From contig JAIQDT010000107.1 of assembly GCA_021521415.1 (NCBI GenBank), positions 2,356,001-2,420,000 of the forward strand: a stretch of 64,000 nucleotides of DNA, given 5' to 3'. The stretch comes from Bidens hawaiensis. Taxonomy: Eukaryota; Streptophyta; Magnoliopsida; Asterales; Asteraceae. This document shows, one piece after another, positions 22,543 to 32,600 of this stretch. The translations under genes and the position numbers were made by a program. Under the pieces are notes generated by a model. That model was not told the DNA's origin. It worked only from the letters and a program-made list of their open reading frames with translations, and did not search any database. Each line of letters begins with the position of its first letter. The first letter of the stretch is position 1.

Positions 22543-23746
22543 TTAGGTGCACCCACACATTCCATTTTCTTTTTTCTAAACTCCCAACTCCACATTTCTC
22601 TCCATCCTCCACACATTCAACCAAAAACCCTTGATTTTTAAGAAGATCCATAAGGTATAAACATGTTATTATGGTTTAATCTTGGTTTTTAATTCCAAAA
22701 TCTAGAGAAAATGAGGTTTCAAGTGAAAAATGGGTGAAAACCCGAGGTGAAACCGATTCTTGCATGATCAAGTGATGTATACAAGTTATACAAGGGATCT
22801 TGGTCCAAGAAAGGAGTTAAAAGAGTCAAAAACGAATTTTTACGGTTAAAATCTTTGTTTTGATGTCTTAACCGAAACCATGAAAGAAATGGCTTGATTG
22901 TGGGTATAACTTGCTTGGTGTGGTGTTATTGTGCTTGTAGGTGTTATATCTAGTTGCTAGCAAAGGCTAGAAAGCAAGATCTTTGCGATCTAAAGCTAGA
23001 AACACAAGGTAGTTCGGTTTTTCGTATGATTTGTGTGATTTGGACAGATTGTGGTAGACTTAGAGTTGGGTCATGAAATTTCACAGAGATGATCTACACA
23101 TGAAAATATGAGATCTGTGAAATTTTGGTAATATTTGGATAAAGGATGAATATTTGGTGAATTTAATGCTCGGTTTTGGCTAAAAATGGTGAAAAATAGC
23201 TAAACGTCATGAACAATTCTGGAAAAATTCAGATAAGCTTTTTATAACATATAAAAGTCACACAAAAAATTTCAGGTCCATTGGAGAAGTATAAGTAGGC
23301 TTTTCGGTAAAACGAGATCTAGGGTTTTCTAGCTCGGTTTTGGTGAAAATGGCATGAAAAATGAGTTTATGGTTCTGTAAAAATTACTGGGAACTATGTG
23401 GATGACAGGAGTAATCCCAGAAAAATTTGGGATTTTTCTAAGGTCGTTTGGTATTTTCGACATATTTGGTGTTTAAATGACGTTTTAAAATAGATAAATA
23501 AATGTTAAATATAAAAATTAATTCTGGAACTATTTTTATAAAATTCCTTACTGTCAAAAACTGATTTGTGCAAAATTTCAAGATCCGAGACTAAACGGAT
23601 AATTATTTGTGCTAAACAGAACATAAAAACAAACTTTTAAAGCTTAAAACGCGTAAACCGGCAAAGTTCGCCTAAGCGAGCTGACTGGTGTATAAAAACC
23701 CTAAAAATGGACTATTTTCATGAAACTAAGTTAATCATGTAAAAAT

Positions 23747-23775
23747 AAATCATCCGAAAGTAATTCGGATGATTT
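23747..23775. other. Perfect 12-bp hairpin in the gypsy-2 LTR
   Basis: The arms aaatcatccgaa (23747-23758) and ttcggatgattt (23764-23775) surround the loop agtaa. The same hairpin is at 41981-42009 in the 3' LTR. Confidence 0.7.
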
Positions 23776-24178
23776 GGGTAATTTTACCCGATTTAGCAGT
23801 TTCCGGTATACTAAAGACGGAAACGGGCCCCGCGGCCAAACGGGGTGTCTAAACCGAGCTCTAATTTCACCACTTTAATTAAAATATCAGTAACAACTAT
23901 TTTCGGGTCGTATGTGGCCAAACTCATTTTTTGAAAACATAAAGACGGTTAACCGTGCTAGGCACGCAAAACGAGAAAACAAACTAATGGTAATTTTGAC
24001 TAAAGAACTCTAAGTGATATCACAATCTAAGTCCTGAGAAGTGTTTCGGGGTTAACATTGTTCCCGGATCGTGTACGGTACTGGGTTAACAGTGTCCCCA
24101 GACGTACCGGTTAACACGAATTTAAGTTATATTAATAGAAATTGTGTAGTAACGACTTAGGTTATTAAATGTATTTCT

Positions 24179-24350
24179 GGGTTAACAGTGTCCCCAGAGG
24201 CTATTAAATGTATTTCTGGGTTAACAGTGTCCCCAGAGGTTATTAAATGTGTTTCTGGGTTAACAGTGTCCCCAGAGGTTATTAAATGTGTTTCTGGGTT
24301 AACAGTGTCCCCAGAGGTTATTAAATGTGTTTCTGGGTTAACAGAGTTTT
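24179..24350 (+). repeat. 39-bp tandem repeat in the gypsy-2 5' LTR
   Basis: The unit gggttaacagtgtccccaga, then ggttattaaatgtgtttct, is repeated; five starts are seen, the last one running into agagttttcac. The unit is 13 codons long, so it creates a short spurious frame. A related single word (ctgggttaacagtgtcccc) lies earlier near 24081. Confidence 0.9.
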
Positions 24351-24743
24351 CACTTGTAGGCTCAGCATAATTACATCATTAATTTATGATTATTAAAATG
24401 ATTTGTCATGATTTATTTAAATTAGTGAAACTCACCAACTATTCGTAGTTGACCCGTTTTCTTTACATGCTTTCTAGGTACACCCAAATTGGAATGAGTG
24501 ATACGTGCTTGATGATGTGTGCTATTTTGTGGAAGCTTAAGGGTCTATATTTTGTATTAAACATGTTAACATACTATTGGTAAAACTTATGTGATAACGC
24601 CTAGTCGGTAACGAAACTCGGAACAATGTAATACGATTAAATTATTGTAGTGGTGCTTTCTTTATAAGCAATGCTGTTGATATCAGATGTGCCTGTTGCA
24701 TCCCGTTTACGTTTCCGCTGCGGTTACGGGGTGTTACAGAACT

Positions 24744-24761
24744 TGGTATCAGAGCCATTGG
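24744..24761 (+). promoter_or_regulatory. Gypsy-2 primer-binding site, initiator Met tRNA
   Basis: tggtatcagagccattgg begins 5 bases after the LTR end (24738). It has the standard Met-tRNA complement used by plant chromoviruses. Confidence 0.9.
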
Positions 24762-25103
24762 TTATAAAGAATTAGGATGTCTTTAAAAAGATACCTAAAA
24801 TATAACCAGTAGCTCAAGTGTTATAGGATCTGAATATCAACTAATAATTTATTGTGACAAGGTCTGGATGAACTTGGATGGACAAGTGAGTTATTATGGT
24901 CCGGAACATAATAACAGACTTGTCCGCACTTGGGAATTCAGGGGAAGTCACGGGGGACTTTAATAGGTAAAATTGGCAACATATGTGCAAATATATGATA
25001 ATATAGTTATGTGGTCAAGTTGTATAAGTAAGTGCATATTAATTTGATTATGATTTACACTATGGAAAGAACTACATGTTTGTTAACTTGTGTGCAGGAA
25101 AGA
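24762..25103 (+). other. Gypsy-2 untranslated leader
   Basis: No gene. It ends in a T/G-rich stretch and an acceptor-like ttgtgtgcag (25087-25096) eight bases before the ATG of the pre-gag ORF, which hints that a spliced leader is possible. Confidence 0.4.
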
Positions 25104-25703
25104 ATGTCGAGAACTCCTAGTTTGTCGATGGAGGAGGACCCGGAGGAAGTCAGCTCCGTGAACTCTGGGAGCATACGCGTATCATCCAGCTCTGAGCCTA
25201 GCAAGGCTAGTCGTAGGAGCTCTGGCCAGTCCTCCCCAGTCAGGATTGCCAGATCCCCTACCCCGCCCGCACCACAGGCCATCCCTGTCCCGCCCGGATT
25301 CGGACCCCGCCTCACGGCGCGGATCAGTGTCCCACATGTCCCACCTACCTCGCCCCCACCCAGACCTGCTACCCGCAGGGGCGAGTCCTCCCGCTCCCAG
25401 CCCGAGCCTGTGACTCCACCCGTGTGGGGCCTCCCGAGGCAGGAAAGGGATGCGGCGGCATGGCTGCGAGTGCTCACCGAGCAGGTGAATGAGCACTCCG
25501 CCGCCTTGACAGTGGGAGTACAGAGGCGGATGTACTTGGGGGACTGCATACTGGACCACCAGTATGCGATTTCGCAGCTGAAGAGGGAGTGCTCATACTC
25601 CCAGTGGATGATCGGCCGGATGGAGACGCGGATCCGGGTTATGCTGGCTGTGATGGTGGTGTTGGTGGCTGTTTTGGTGGGGTTGGTATACCACCGTGTT
25701 TAG
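25104..25703 (+). CDS. Gypsy-2 pre-gag ORF, Pro/Ser-rich protein with C-terminal membrane segment
   Basis: I do not recognise a named family. From ATG 25104 (MSRTPSL; the frame is open 24 codons further up, but that part looks untranslated) it encodes 199 residues. Residues 1-30 are acidic and Ser-rich. Residues 35-120 are rich in Pro, Ser and Arg (PTPPAPQAIPVPPGFGP). Residues 120-175 look helical (LTEQVNEHSAALT, ISQLKREC). The last 23 residues hold a hydrophobic run, VMLAVMVVLVAVLVGLVYHRV, with only four residues after it. That pattern fits a tail-anchored membrane protein. It lies between the primer site and gag on the element's sense strand and its GC content is higher than its surroundings. 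No stop or frameshift is seen, while gag just downstream has a nonsense codon. It could instead be a split-off N-terminal gag extension, since gypsy-4 has a coiled-coil extension in the same place. Confidence 0.6.
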   Translation: MSRTPSLSMEEDPEEVSSVNSGSIRVSSSSEPSKASRRSSGQSSPVRIARSPTPPAPQAIPVPPGFGPRLTARISVPHVPPTSPPPRPATRRGESSRSQPEPVTPPVWGLPRQERDAAAWLRVLTEQVNEHSAALTVGVQRRMYLGDCILDHQYAISQLKRECSYSQWMIGRMETRIRVMLAVMVVLVAVLVGLVYHRV

Positions 25704-26073
25704 TTGTGTTAGGATGGGAGTAGACAGGAACTGCTTTTTGATACTCTGTGTAAGCAGTTAGTGGTGATGCTAACATAGAGTGAATCTTGGGTAGTTATAA
25801 TACAACCACTGGCCCTTAGGGGGGTCTCTTTTGGGGTATATCGTTATAGATACTTTTGGGTATCATTCAAGCACTGACCCATTGTGGGTTATGTCGAGAT
25901 GATGCCGACATAGGCCCTATGTAGGAAAACTTAACTTATGTAATGATGACAGGAAAAGTATGTGAACTGACATGGATGTAATATGTACTAATGTTTGTTA
26001 ATGAATGGAATGTTTGTTGTGTTTTTTGATTGGAACTTGTATTAATTATAAGTATTTTCTGATGATGTGTAGA
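25704..26073 (+). other. Spacer between gypsy-2 pre-gag ORF and gag
   Basis: No gene. It contains a loosely repeated section (tgggtagttataatacaaccactggccctt, split over 25788-25817, echoed near 25856-25885) and ends in ttctgatgatgtgtag, acceptor-like, two bases before the gag ATG at 26074. Confidence 0.4.
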
Positions 26074-27125
26074 ATGGCACCAAAACGATCAGCTCAAATG
26101 TCGGAAGTAGATGTGAGCCGTTTGATTGCTCAACAGTTAGAGGCGGCGATACCGGATATAGTATCGCGTATCGCCGCCAGTATTAACAATTCGACCAATC
26201 CAACCCCTCCGAGCAATCAAACGACCACCAATAATGACGGGGAACAAAATGTTAATCCTGCACAAAATGATGACACGATTCCGAGTAATGACGCACCGCC
26301 TAGGGTGGTCGTTACGGACAGTAATGGCCCTATACCAACTGTAGAGACGAACCGTACTGAACCGATTCCTGCATCCAGGGGATGTTCGATCAAAGACTTT
26401 ATGTTGTGCAAACCTCTAGAGTTTAGCGGGTCTGAAGGACCAAATGGGTTGGTTAAGTGGATCGAGAAAATAGAATCAGTTGTGAACATCAGCAACTGCC
26501 CCGAGGACTGTGTTGTAAAGTACGCCACCTGCACATTCACGGACCGTGCCTTGACATGGTGGAACACAATAGTGCAGACCCGGGGTCAGGCGGCGACAAA
26601 CCGCATGACCTGGACAGAGCTTAAGGCTCTTGTACTGGGGCATTTCTGCCCGAAAAACGAATTGCAGAAATTAGAAAATGAATTGTGGAACCTGGAGATG
26701 CAGGGGGCAGACCATTTGGGTTATACGAACCGGTTTAATGACTTGTCGCGATTGGTGCCATGGTTGGTCACCCCAGAGTCGAAGAGGGTTGAGCGTTATA
26801 TTTAGGGGCTAACTCCCGTTGTAAGGAGTATAGTCAATTCTGGAGGACACCAGACGTATGAGGGTGCGGTGACGCAGGCTGGTATCGTCACATATGATTT
26901 CGTAAGGAGCGGTTCACTGAAGGTGGCAGGAGAATACGCTGGGGGAAAGCGGGGTACACATGACCATAGGATCCAGGAAAAGCAGCAAAATAAACGTGCT
27001 AGGCCCATTGCCCAAAACTACGCCATGACTAGTTCAGGCGGAAGACAAGAACCGCAGAAGGGAACGTTTCCTAGGTGTGGGAAATGCGGTTACCACCATA
27101 GTGGCGTGTGCAAAGAGGTGGTGTG
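26074..27125 (+). pseudogene. Gypsy-2 gag, broken by a TAG and by gypsy-3
   Basis: ATG 26074 (MAPKRSAQ) starts a retrotransposon gag. A low-complexity Asn/Pro N-terminus is followed by the gag domain (FMLCKPLEFSGSEGPNGLVK, then YATCTFTDRALTWWN, FCPKNELQKLENELWNLE, YTNRFNDLSRLVPWL). A TAG at 26803-26805 stands where relatives have a Phe or Trp codon before Gly-Leu-(Pro/Thr)-Pro. The frame continues unchanged after it to the zinc-finger region (CGKCGYHHSGVC) and stops at the gypsy-3 insertion. The next knuckle is split: its first Cys codon spans the GTGTG duplication, and the rest ([13 protein letters not shown]) resumes at 36449. Gag would form the particle shell in the cytoplasm; this copy cannot make the full polyprotein. 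Confidence 0.85.
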
Positions 27126-27198
27126 TGTGACACCCGGTAACTTCCCAATTCTATAAACTAAGTAATCAACCTAATAATTAGGTGATTGTGAATTTTAA

Positions 27199-27395
27199 GC
27201 GCGCTATGTTAGAATCAGCGCGGGTATTTGTTATATGCGCCCTGCGCGAGCGCGCTATGTTAGAATCAGCGCGGGTATTTGTTATATGCGCCCTGCGCGA
27301 GCGCGCTATGTTAGAATCAGCGCGGGTATTTGTTATGTGCACCCTGCGCGAGCGCGCCATGTTAAGAACCAGCTTGGGCATATGTTATATGCGCC
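27199..27395 (+). repeat. 51-bp GC-rich tandem repeat in the gypsy-3 5' LTR
   Basis: Units start with gcgcgctatgttagaatcag at 27199, 27250 and 27301; a diverged fourth unit starts at 27352. Each ends in the self-complementary cctgcgcgagcgcg. The 51-bp length keeps frames open on both strands. The same array is in the 3' LTR from about 34213. Confidence 0.9.
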
Positions 27396-28056
27396 ATGCG
27401 CGAGTATTTTGGTTTTATGCTTCCATAACTTAATGTTGTCTAATGGGTTGACCGTCCCGCATGATGCTAAGGCGGGTGCATCCCAAAACGTTTATGCGCA
27501 TGCGGAAAGGGAACTAACCTCCCCGCATGGCGGGAACATTGTGAGCTAGTTTGTCTGAAGCTCCAAGATGGAATTGACTTCAACATAACTGATCACTATG
27601 TTGAAATACCAAGACCACCTGGAGAATCTACAAATGAAACTTAATGTCCCTAACTGCGAGAAGGTTACACACCTACCCGCAGCAAATAAATGTCCTTCAC
27701 GCAGAAAGCTATGCGCACAAAGTTATACGCGCAGAACACTTAGTCTATTCTCCAGATGTAAGGAGATTATTCCCGCCCAAAAGGAAACAGTTGCGTGTTT
27801 AAGAGATTTCTACTTTTTAACTGTACAACTGACAAAAGTACCTGAAAAAGCATACTGTAACATGAAAAGTCAACTGTCAGCCACCCTACTCTCACCAACC
27901 ACAGACCTGCATGTCCTGTCCAAATCAAATCAGAATCTTTTATCCACTCCTCCACTTTTAAATAAATAATAATAATTTCCATACTTTATCATCATTACAC
28001 CTAGATATGAAAAGATTACAATCCCCTAAAGCAAGGGATTGTGTTCCCTAAATCTT

Positions 28057-28069
28057 GCCTATAAATATG
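28057..28069 (+). promoter_or_regulatory. Putative TATA box of the gypsy-3 LTR
   Basis: gcctataaatatg lies in the middle of the LTR, ahead of an A/C-rich leader-like stretch (acccaaacacacttcaaac, then ttctctttt). Repeated in the 3' LTR near 35071. It is the best TATA-type match in the LTR; start-site evidence is lacking. Confidence 0.5.
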
Positions 28070-28608
28070 TAACCCAAATTATCACCCAAACACACTTCAA
28101 ACTTCTCTTTTAAAAACTGCAAATCTGCACTAATCATCTCCCAAGCATCCGTTTGATCTTCATTCCCGACACTAGGTAAGCCGAGACTTTAACTTTGAGA
28201 TTTACTTTCCTAACCAGCTCTATTATTCCTCGATTTCTTGATCTTAATATATATATTCCCTGTTATTTAATCATATTCTAGACCTTCAAATTCTGAGGCT
28301 AACACCAAGAAACCCGAATCCCGTTTAATCCCTTAACAAGAACCACAGGTGAGTCTCACAGCCCCTATTTTCACTGTTTTCACTATTTTTAAACTGTTTT
28401 CGGGGCGAGGGACACGTACTTAAATTATGTTTTACTATGATACTCTTACAAGCAATGCAAGCGATTATGTGTTTAAATAATGTTTCATTATGGTATATTT
28501 ACGAGCAATGCAAACGGTTATCTATGGTTTTCGATGAGAGTGCGATACGAGTAAGTGATCACTTTACCATTGGAACTCTAAGGGTAGGGACTGCTGGTTT
28601 GATCCACC

Positions 28609-28889
28609 CACTCGTAGGGGTCACACCTCTTACACAGACGAGTGCCTAGCATGTCACGGGGCAGTACTATGGGATTGAGCCCGCTCGTAGAGGTCGCTCC
28701 TCTTACGCAGACGAGCGCCTTGTTTTCCGGCACAACGTCCGCGCGTAACCCGCGGGACGGTATTATTCGCTCGTAGTGGCAGCGCCACTTACACAAACTA
28801 GCACGGTTTTTCAGAAGTGTCCGCTCGTAACCCGCGGGACGGTATTACTTATTTCGCTCGTAGTGGCAGCGCCACTTACACAGACGAGC
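28609..28889. repeat. Four palindromic units with covarying stems in the gypsy-3 5' LTR
   Basis: Units of about 34 bp lie at 28611-28642, 28683-28716, 28769-28802 and 28856-28889. Each has outer arms (g)ctcgt and acgag(c), conserved flanks gta and ttac, and an inner stem that changes between units yet stays paired: aggggt/acctct, agagg/cctct, agtggc/gccact (the last in two units; unit three has one outer-arm mismatch). Between them a second module, cgtaacccgcgggacgg, alternates. The same set is in the 3' LTR 7014 bp to the right. Confidence 0.8.
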
Positions 28890-29432
28890 ACGGTTCCCAG
28901 AAATGTTCGCGCGTAGCCCACGGAACGATTTTATCAGAATATGTTATCAGAACTATGTTTTACTAAGCACGTGTTTTAATGATGCTATCAGAATTATGTT
29001 TCAGAATGATTTTTATCAAGACTATGATGCAATACGAATTATCAAGTTACTAAAACTTGTGAACTCACTCAGTTTATACTGATTCAAATGTTTTACGTGC
29101 CTTTCAGGAGATAATTAGGTAGCGCATGGAGTCACACTTAGAGCACCTCACGCTGAACATCTAAAACTAGCTTTTTGGAAGATTTTAGTTCTATCCCTTC
29201 GATGCGCGCGGTTGTTCCCGCCGCGCAAGGGGGATATGGCGTGGAAATCTTCAACAGTTTTTATACTTGGATGTTTTTATGTAATTTTTAAACAATGTAA
29301 TGTATTTGTATTAAACATTTCATGCGCAATGAAAATCTTACTTTGAATGTTTGCAATGGCCCGTGCTTAATTATCAATCCCCACTCGCGCGCGCCCGGCT
29401 GTTTCCGCCGTTCAGGGCCGGGTGTGACAGAT

Positions 29433-29449
29433 TGGTATCAGAGCATTGG
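29433..29449 (+). promoter_or_regulatory. Gypsy-3 primer-binding site, initiator Met tRNA
   Basis: tggtatcagagcattgg begins 4 bases after the LTR end (29429). Near-perfect Met-tRNA complement. Confidence 0.9.
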
Positions 29450-29658
29450 TTATAGCGAACTAGGAAAAGAAGTTTTAACCTAGACTATAACCGTTGGGGA
29501 ATCGCATGAAATATTTTTCAAAGAAAATATTTTCATAAGAAACTATACACACACTTAGGAACACGGGTCACACAGTGTCTAGTGAATAAAGATAAGAACA
29601 TTATGTGCTCAGAGTACATGCGCTAAGTTTGATATATTTTCACTCTTTTAAAGCGAGA
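29450..29658 (+). other. Gypsy-3 untranslated leader
   Basis: About 210 bp without a gene before the gag ATG. No pre-gag ORF is present here, unlike gypsy-2. Confidence 0.6.
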
Positions 29659-32600
29659 ATGCCTCCAACTAGAGCCAAGGGAATTACCATGACACCCGAG
29701 GAACTCGCGGAAATAATCGCGCAAGCGATCGCAACACATGAGGCCAGCAAGGCCGAATCTAGTCAGGGTCGTCAGGAGAACGAGGCCCCAGAACCCGAAT
29801 CAGGAGCCTTGGACAAAGGGTGCTCTTATAAGACATTTATGGCCTGTAGGCCTTGGCCATTCAAGGGTACCGAAGGGGCCATTGGGCTCTACAACTGGAT
29901 TGACAAGATGGAGACAGTTCTCTCCATTAGCGGATGTAGTGAGAACCAGAAGGTCCTTTACGCGACCTGCATGTTCCAAGAGGCAGCTTCGTCTTGGTGG
30001 AAGCTTCAAGTGAAGACTTTGGGGCGAGAAGTTGCTCTTCACAAGACCTGGGAGGAGCTGAAGGAAATGTTGATGAGAAAGTTCTGCTCTCGCGCAGAAA
30101 TTCAGAGTCTACAACAGGAATTCTGGAACCACACCATGGTAGGAACGGATATCGACGCCTACAACAACCGGTTCAACGAGCTTTGCCAGTTGGTGCCAGA
30201 CATGGCAAACACGGAGGAAAAGAAGATCGAGAGGTATATCTTTGGGTTACCTCCTGTTGTTAGGGTTCCGCTCAACGCCGCAGCGCCTCCAACCTTTGAT
30301 GAGGCGGTAGCGCGGGCCATCACCCTTACAAGGGATACGGTCCGTGCGGGTATGTTGACTACGCGCGGAAACGAGCAGCGAACCTCTGACTCCAAGAGGA
30401 AATGGAACTCTCACCACCGAGGGTCCGACTCCAAGCAGCCACCGTTCAAGAAGCAGGAGAGCGCAAGGGTTTACGCAATCCAAGCCGCGGAGCCATCAAG
30501 GAAAGGATACAGCGGGCCTTACCCATGGTGCAACAGATGCAAGTTTCACCACGAGGGAGAATGCGCGAGCGTCATGTGCGCCAAATGTAACAAGCCAGGG
30601 CACAAGACGGTGAATTGCCGTGCTAAGGAAGCTGGAGCCAGTGACAACTGCTACGCATGCGGGAAACCAGGGCATTTCAGTCGGGATTGCCCACAAAAGG
30701 GAAACCAAGCTCGCGGGAGAGCTTTTGTGATCGGCGCAGGCGAAGCAAAGGAAGAGCCAAATGTGGTAACCGGTACGTTTTTACTTAACGGCCATTTTGC
30801 ATCTGTCTTATTTGATACTGGAGCTGACCTAAGTTTTATATCCGCTGAGTTTAAAGACTCCCTAGGCTTAGCGACCAGTAGGCTAGACACACCTTATACT
30901 ATAGAACTAGCCAATGGTAGGCAGTTATGCGCGAACGAAAGGACTGAGCAATGTGTGTTAGTCATGGGAGGTCACGAGTTCAATATTAACTTGTTGCCAA
31001 TAGACTTGGGAAGTTTTGACATTGTAATAGGTATGGATTGGTTAGTCGAGAACCACGCGGAAGTTATTTGCCATGAGAAGCAGGTTCGGGTCCCACTGTT
31101 GAACGGAGAAACCTTGGTAATTCAAGGGGAAAGAAGGGGAGTTGCGACAAAACTGATTTCGTGCCTAAAGGCGCGCAAGTGCCTAAGGAAAGGGTGCTAC
31201 GCCTTCCTGGCGCATGTAGTAGAGAAGAAAGGAGATGAGCGAAGAATTGAAGACTTACCAGTAGTGCGCGAATTTCCAGAAGTTTTTCCTGAAGATTTGC
31301 GCGGATTACCGGCGCCGCGACAAGTCGAATTTCGTATTGATTTAGTCCCAGGAGCTGCGCCAGTAGCTCGAGCGCCTTATCGACTAGCTCCATCTGAGAT
31401 GCAAGAGCTATCCAATCAGTTACAGGAACTATTGGATAAGGGTTTCATACGCCCAAGCTTTTCACCTTGGGGAGCTCCAGTACTGTTTGTTAAGAAGAAG
31501 GATGGTTCGTTCAGAATGTGTATTGACTACAGGGAGCTGAACAAGCTGACAGTCAAGAATCGGTACCCCTTACCGAGGATTGACGACTTATTTGACCAGT
31601 TGCAGGGATCCAGTTATTATTCGAAGATAGATCTACGGTCAGGATACCACCAACTTAGGGTCCATGAGGAAGATGTGCCGAAAACAGCCTTCCGAACTAG
31701 ATACGGCCATTATGAGTTCTTAGTGATGCCTTTCGGGCTAACTAATGCGCCGGCTGTATTCATGGATCTGATGAACCGCGTGTGCAAACCATACTTGGAC
31801 AAGTTTGTGATTGTGTTTATAGATGATATTCTGATTTACTCTCGGACCAAGGCCGAGCATGAGCAACACCTGAGATTGATTTTGGAATTGTTGAGGAAAG
31901 AAAAGTTGTATGCGAAGTTTTCCAAGTGTGAGTTTTGGCTTAGAGAAGTTCACTTTCTCGGTCACGTTGTGAACGAGAAAGGAATACACGTTGATCCTTC
32001 CAAAGTCAAGGCCATCAAAAACTGGGAAGCGCCAAAAACCCCAACTGAGGTGAGGCAATTCCTAGGACTAGCTGGCTACTATCGACGCTTCATTAAGAAC
32101 TTCTCCAAGATAGCTCTACCTATGACCGCGCTAACTCAGAAAGACAAGAAGTTTGTTTGGGGCGAAAATCAGGAAGCGGCGTTTCAAATGTTGAAACAGA
32201 AGTTATGTAGTGCGCCAATTTTGTCTCTGCCCGAGGGGACGGATGACATCGTCGTTTACTGCGACGCTTCACATCAGGGACTCGGATGTGTCCTTATGCA
32301 GCGAGACAAAGTCATAGCGTATGCCTCGCGCCAACTCAAGACCAATGAAAAGAACTACACAACGCATGATCTGGAACTTGGAGCGGTTGTCTTCGCGCTA
32401 AAGATTTGGCGCCATTACCTCTACGGTACAAAGTGTATAATCTTTACGGATCACAAGAGCCTTCAACATATATTTGATCAAAAGGATTTAAACATGAGGC
32501 AACGAAGATGGGTTGAATTGTTGAATGATTATGATTGTGAAATAAAGTATCACCCTGGAAAGGCGAATGTGGTAGCAGACGCGCTAAGTAGGAAGGAGCG

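Larger units (their letters stand above)
21905..24738 (+). repeat. Gypsy-2 5' LTR (2834 bp)
   Basis: It matches the 3' LTR except for scattered substitutions. It lacks the segment corresponding to 42396-42685 of the 3' LTR and has one more 39-bp repeat unit. The arithmetic agrees: 290 minus 39 is 251, the exact length difference. It contains a 16-bp palindrome (22527-22542) and a perfect 12-bp hairpin (23747-23775). Confidence 0.93.
27126..29429 (+). repeat. Gypsy-3 5' LTR
   Basis: Identical in length to the 3' LTR. It contains a GC-rich 51-bp tandem repeat near its start, four 34-bp palindromes at 28611-28889, a leader-like region (ctataaatatg near 28060, possibly the TATA box), and ends ggccgggtgtgaca. 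Several short frames inside arise from repeats and are not genes. Confidence 0.95.

Noticed and set aside
22413..22651. Minus-strand frames of about 70 residues in the gypsy-2 LTR (also 40647-40885)
   Set aside because: Short, antisense in the LTR promoter-leader region, and present only because the LTR is duplicated.
24188..24370. Frame with a 13-residue repeat (also 42673-42855)
   Set aside because: It comes from the 39-bp LTR repeat; both LTRs have it and there is no other sign of coding.
27178..27549. Overlapping frames on both strands at the gypsy-3 LTR start (also 34192-34563)
   Set aside because: The 51-bp repeat unit is a multiple of three, which keeps frames open; they lie inside an LTR and repeat the same residues.
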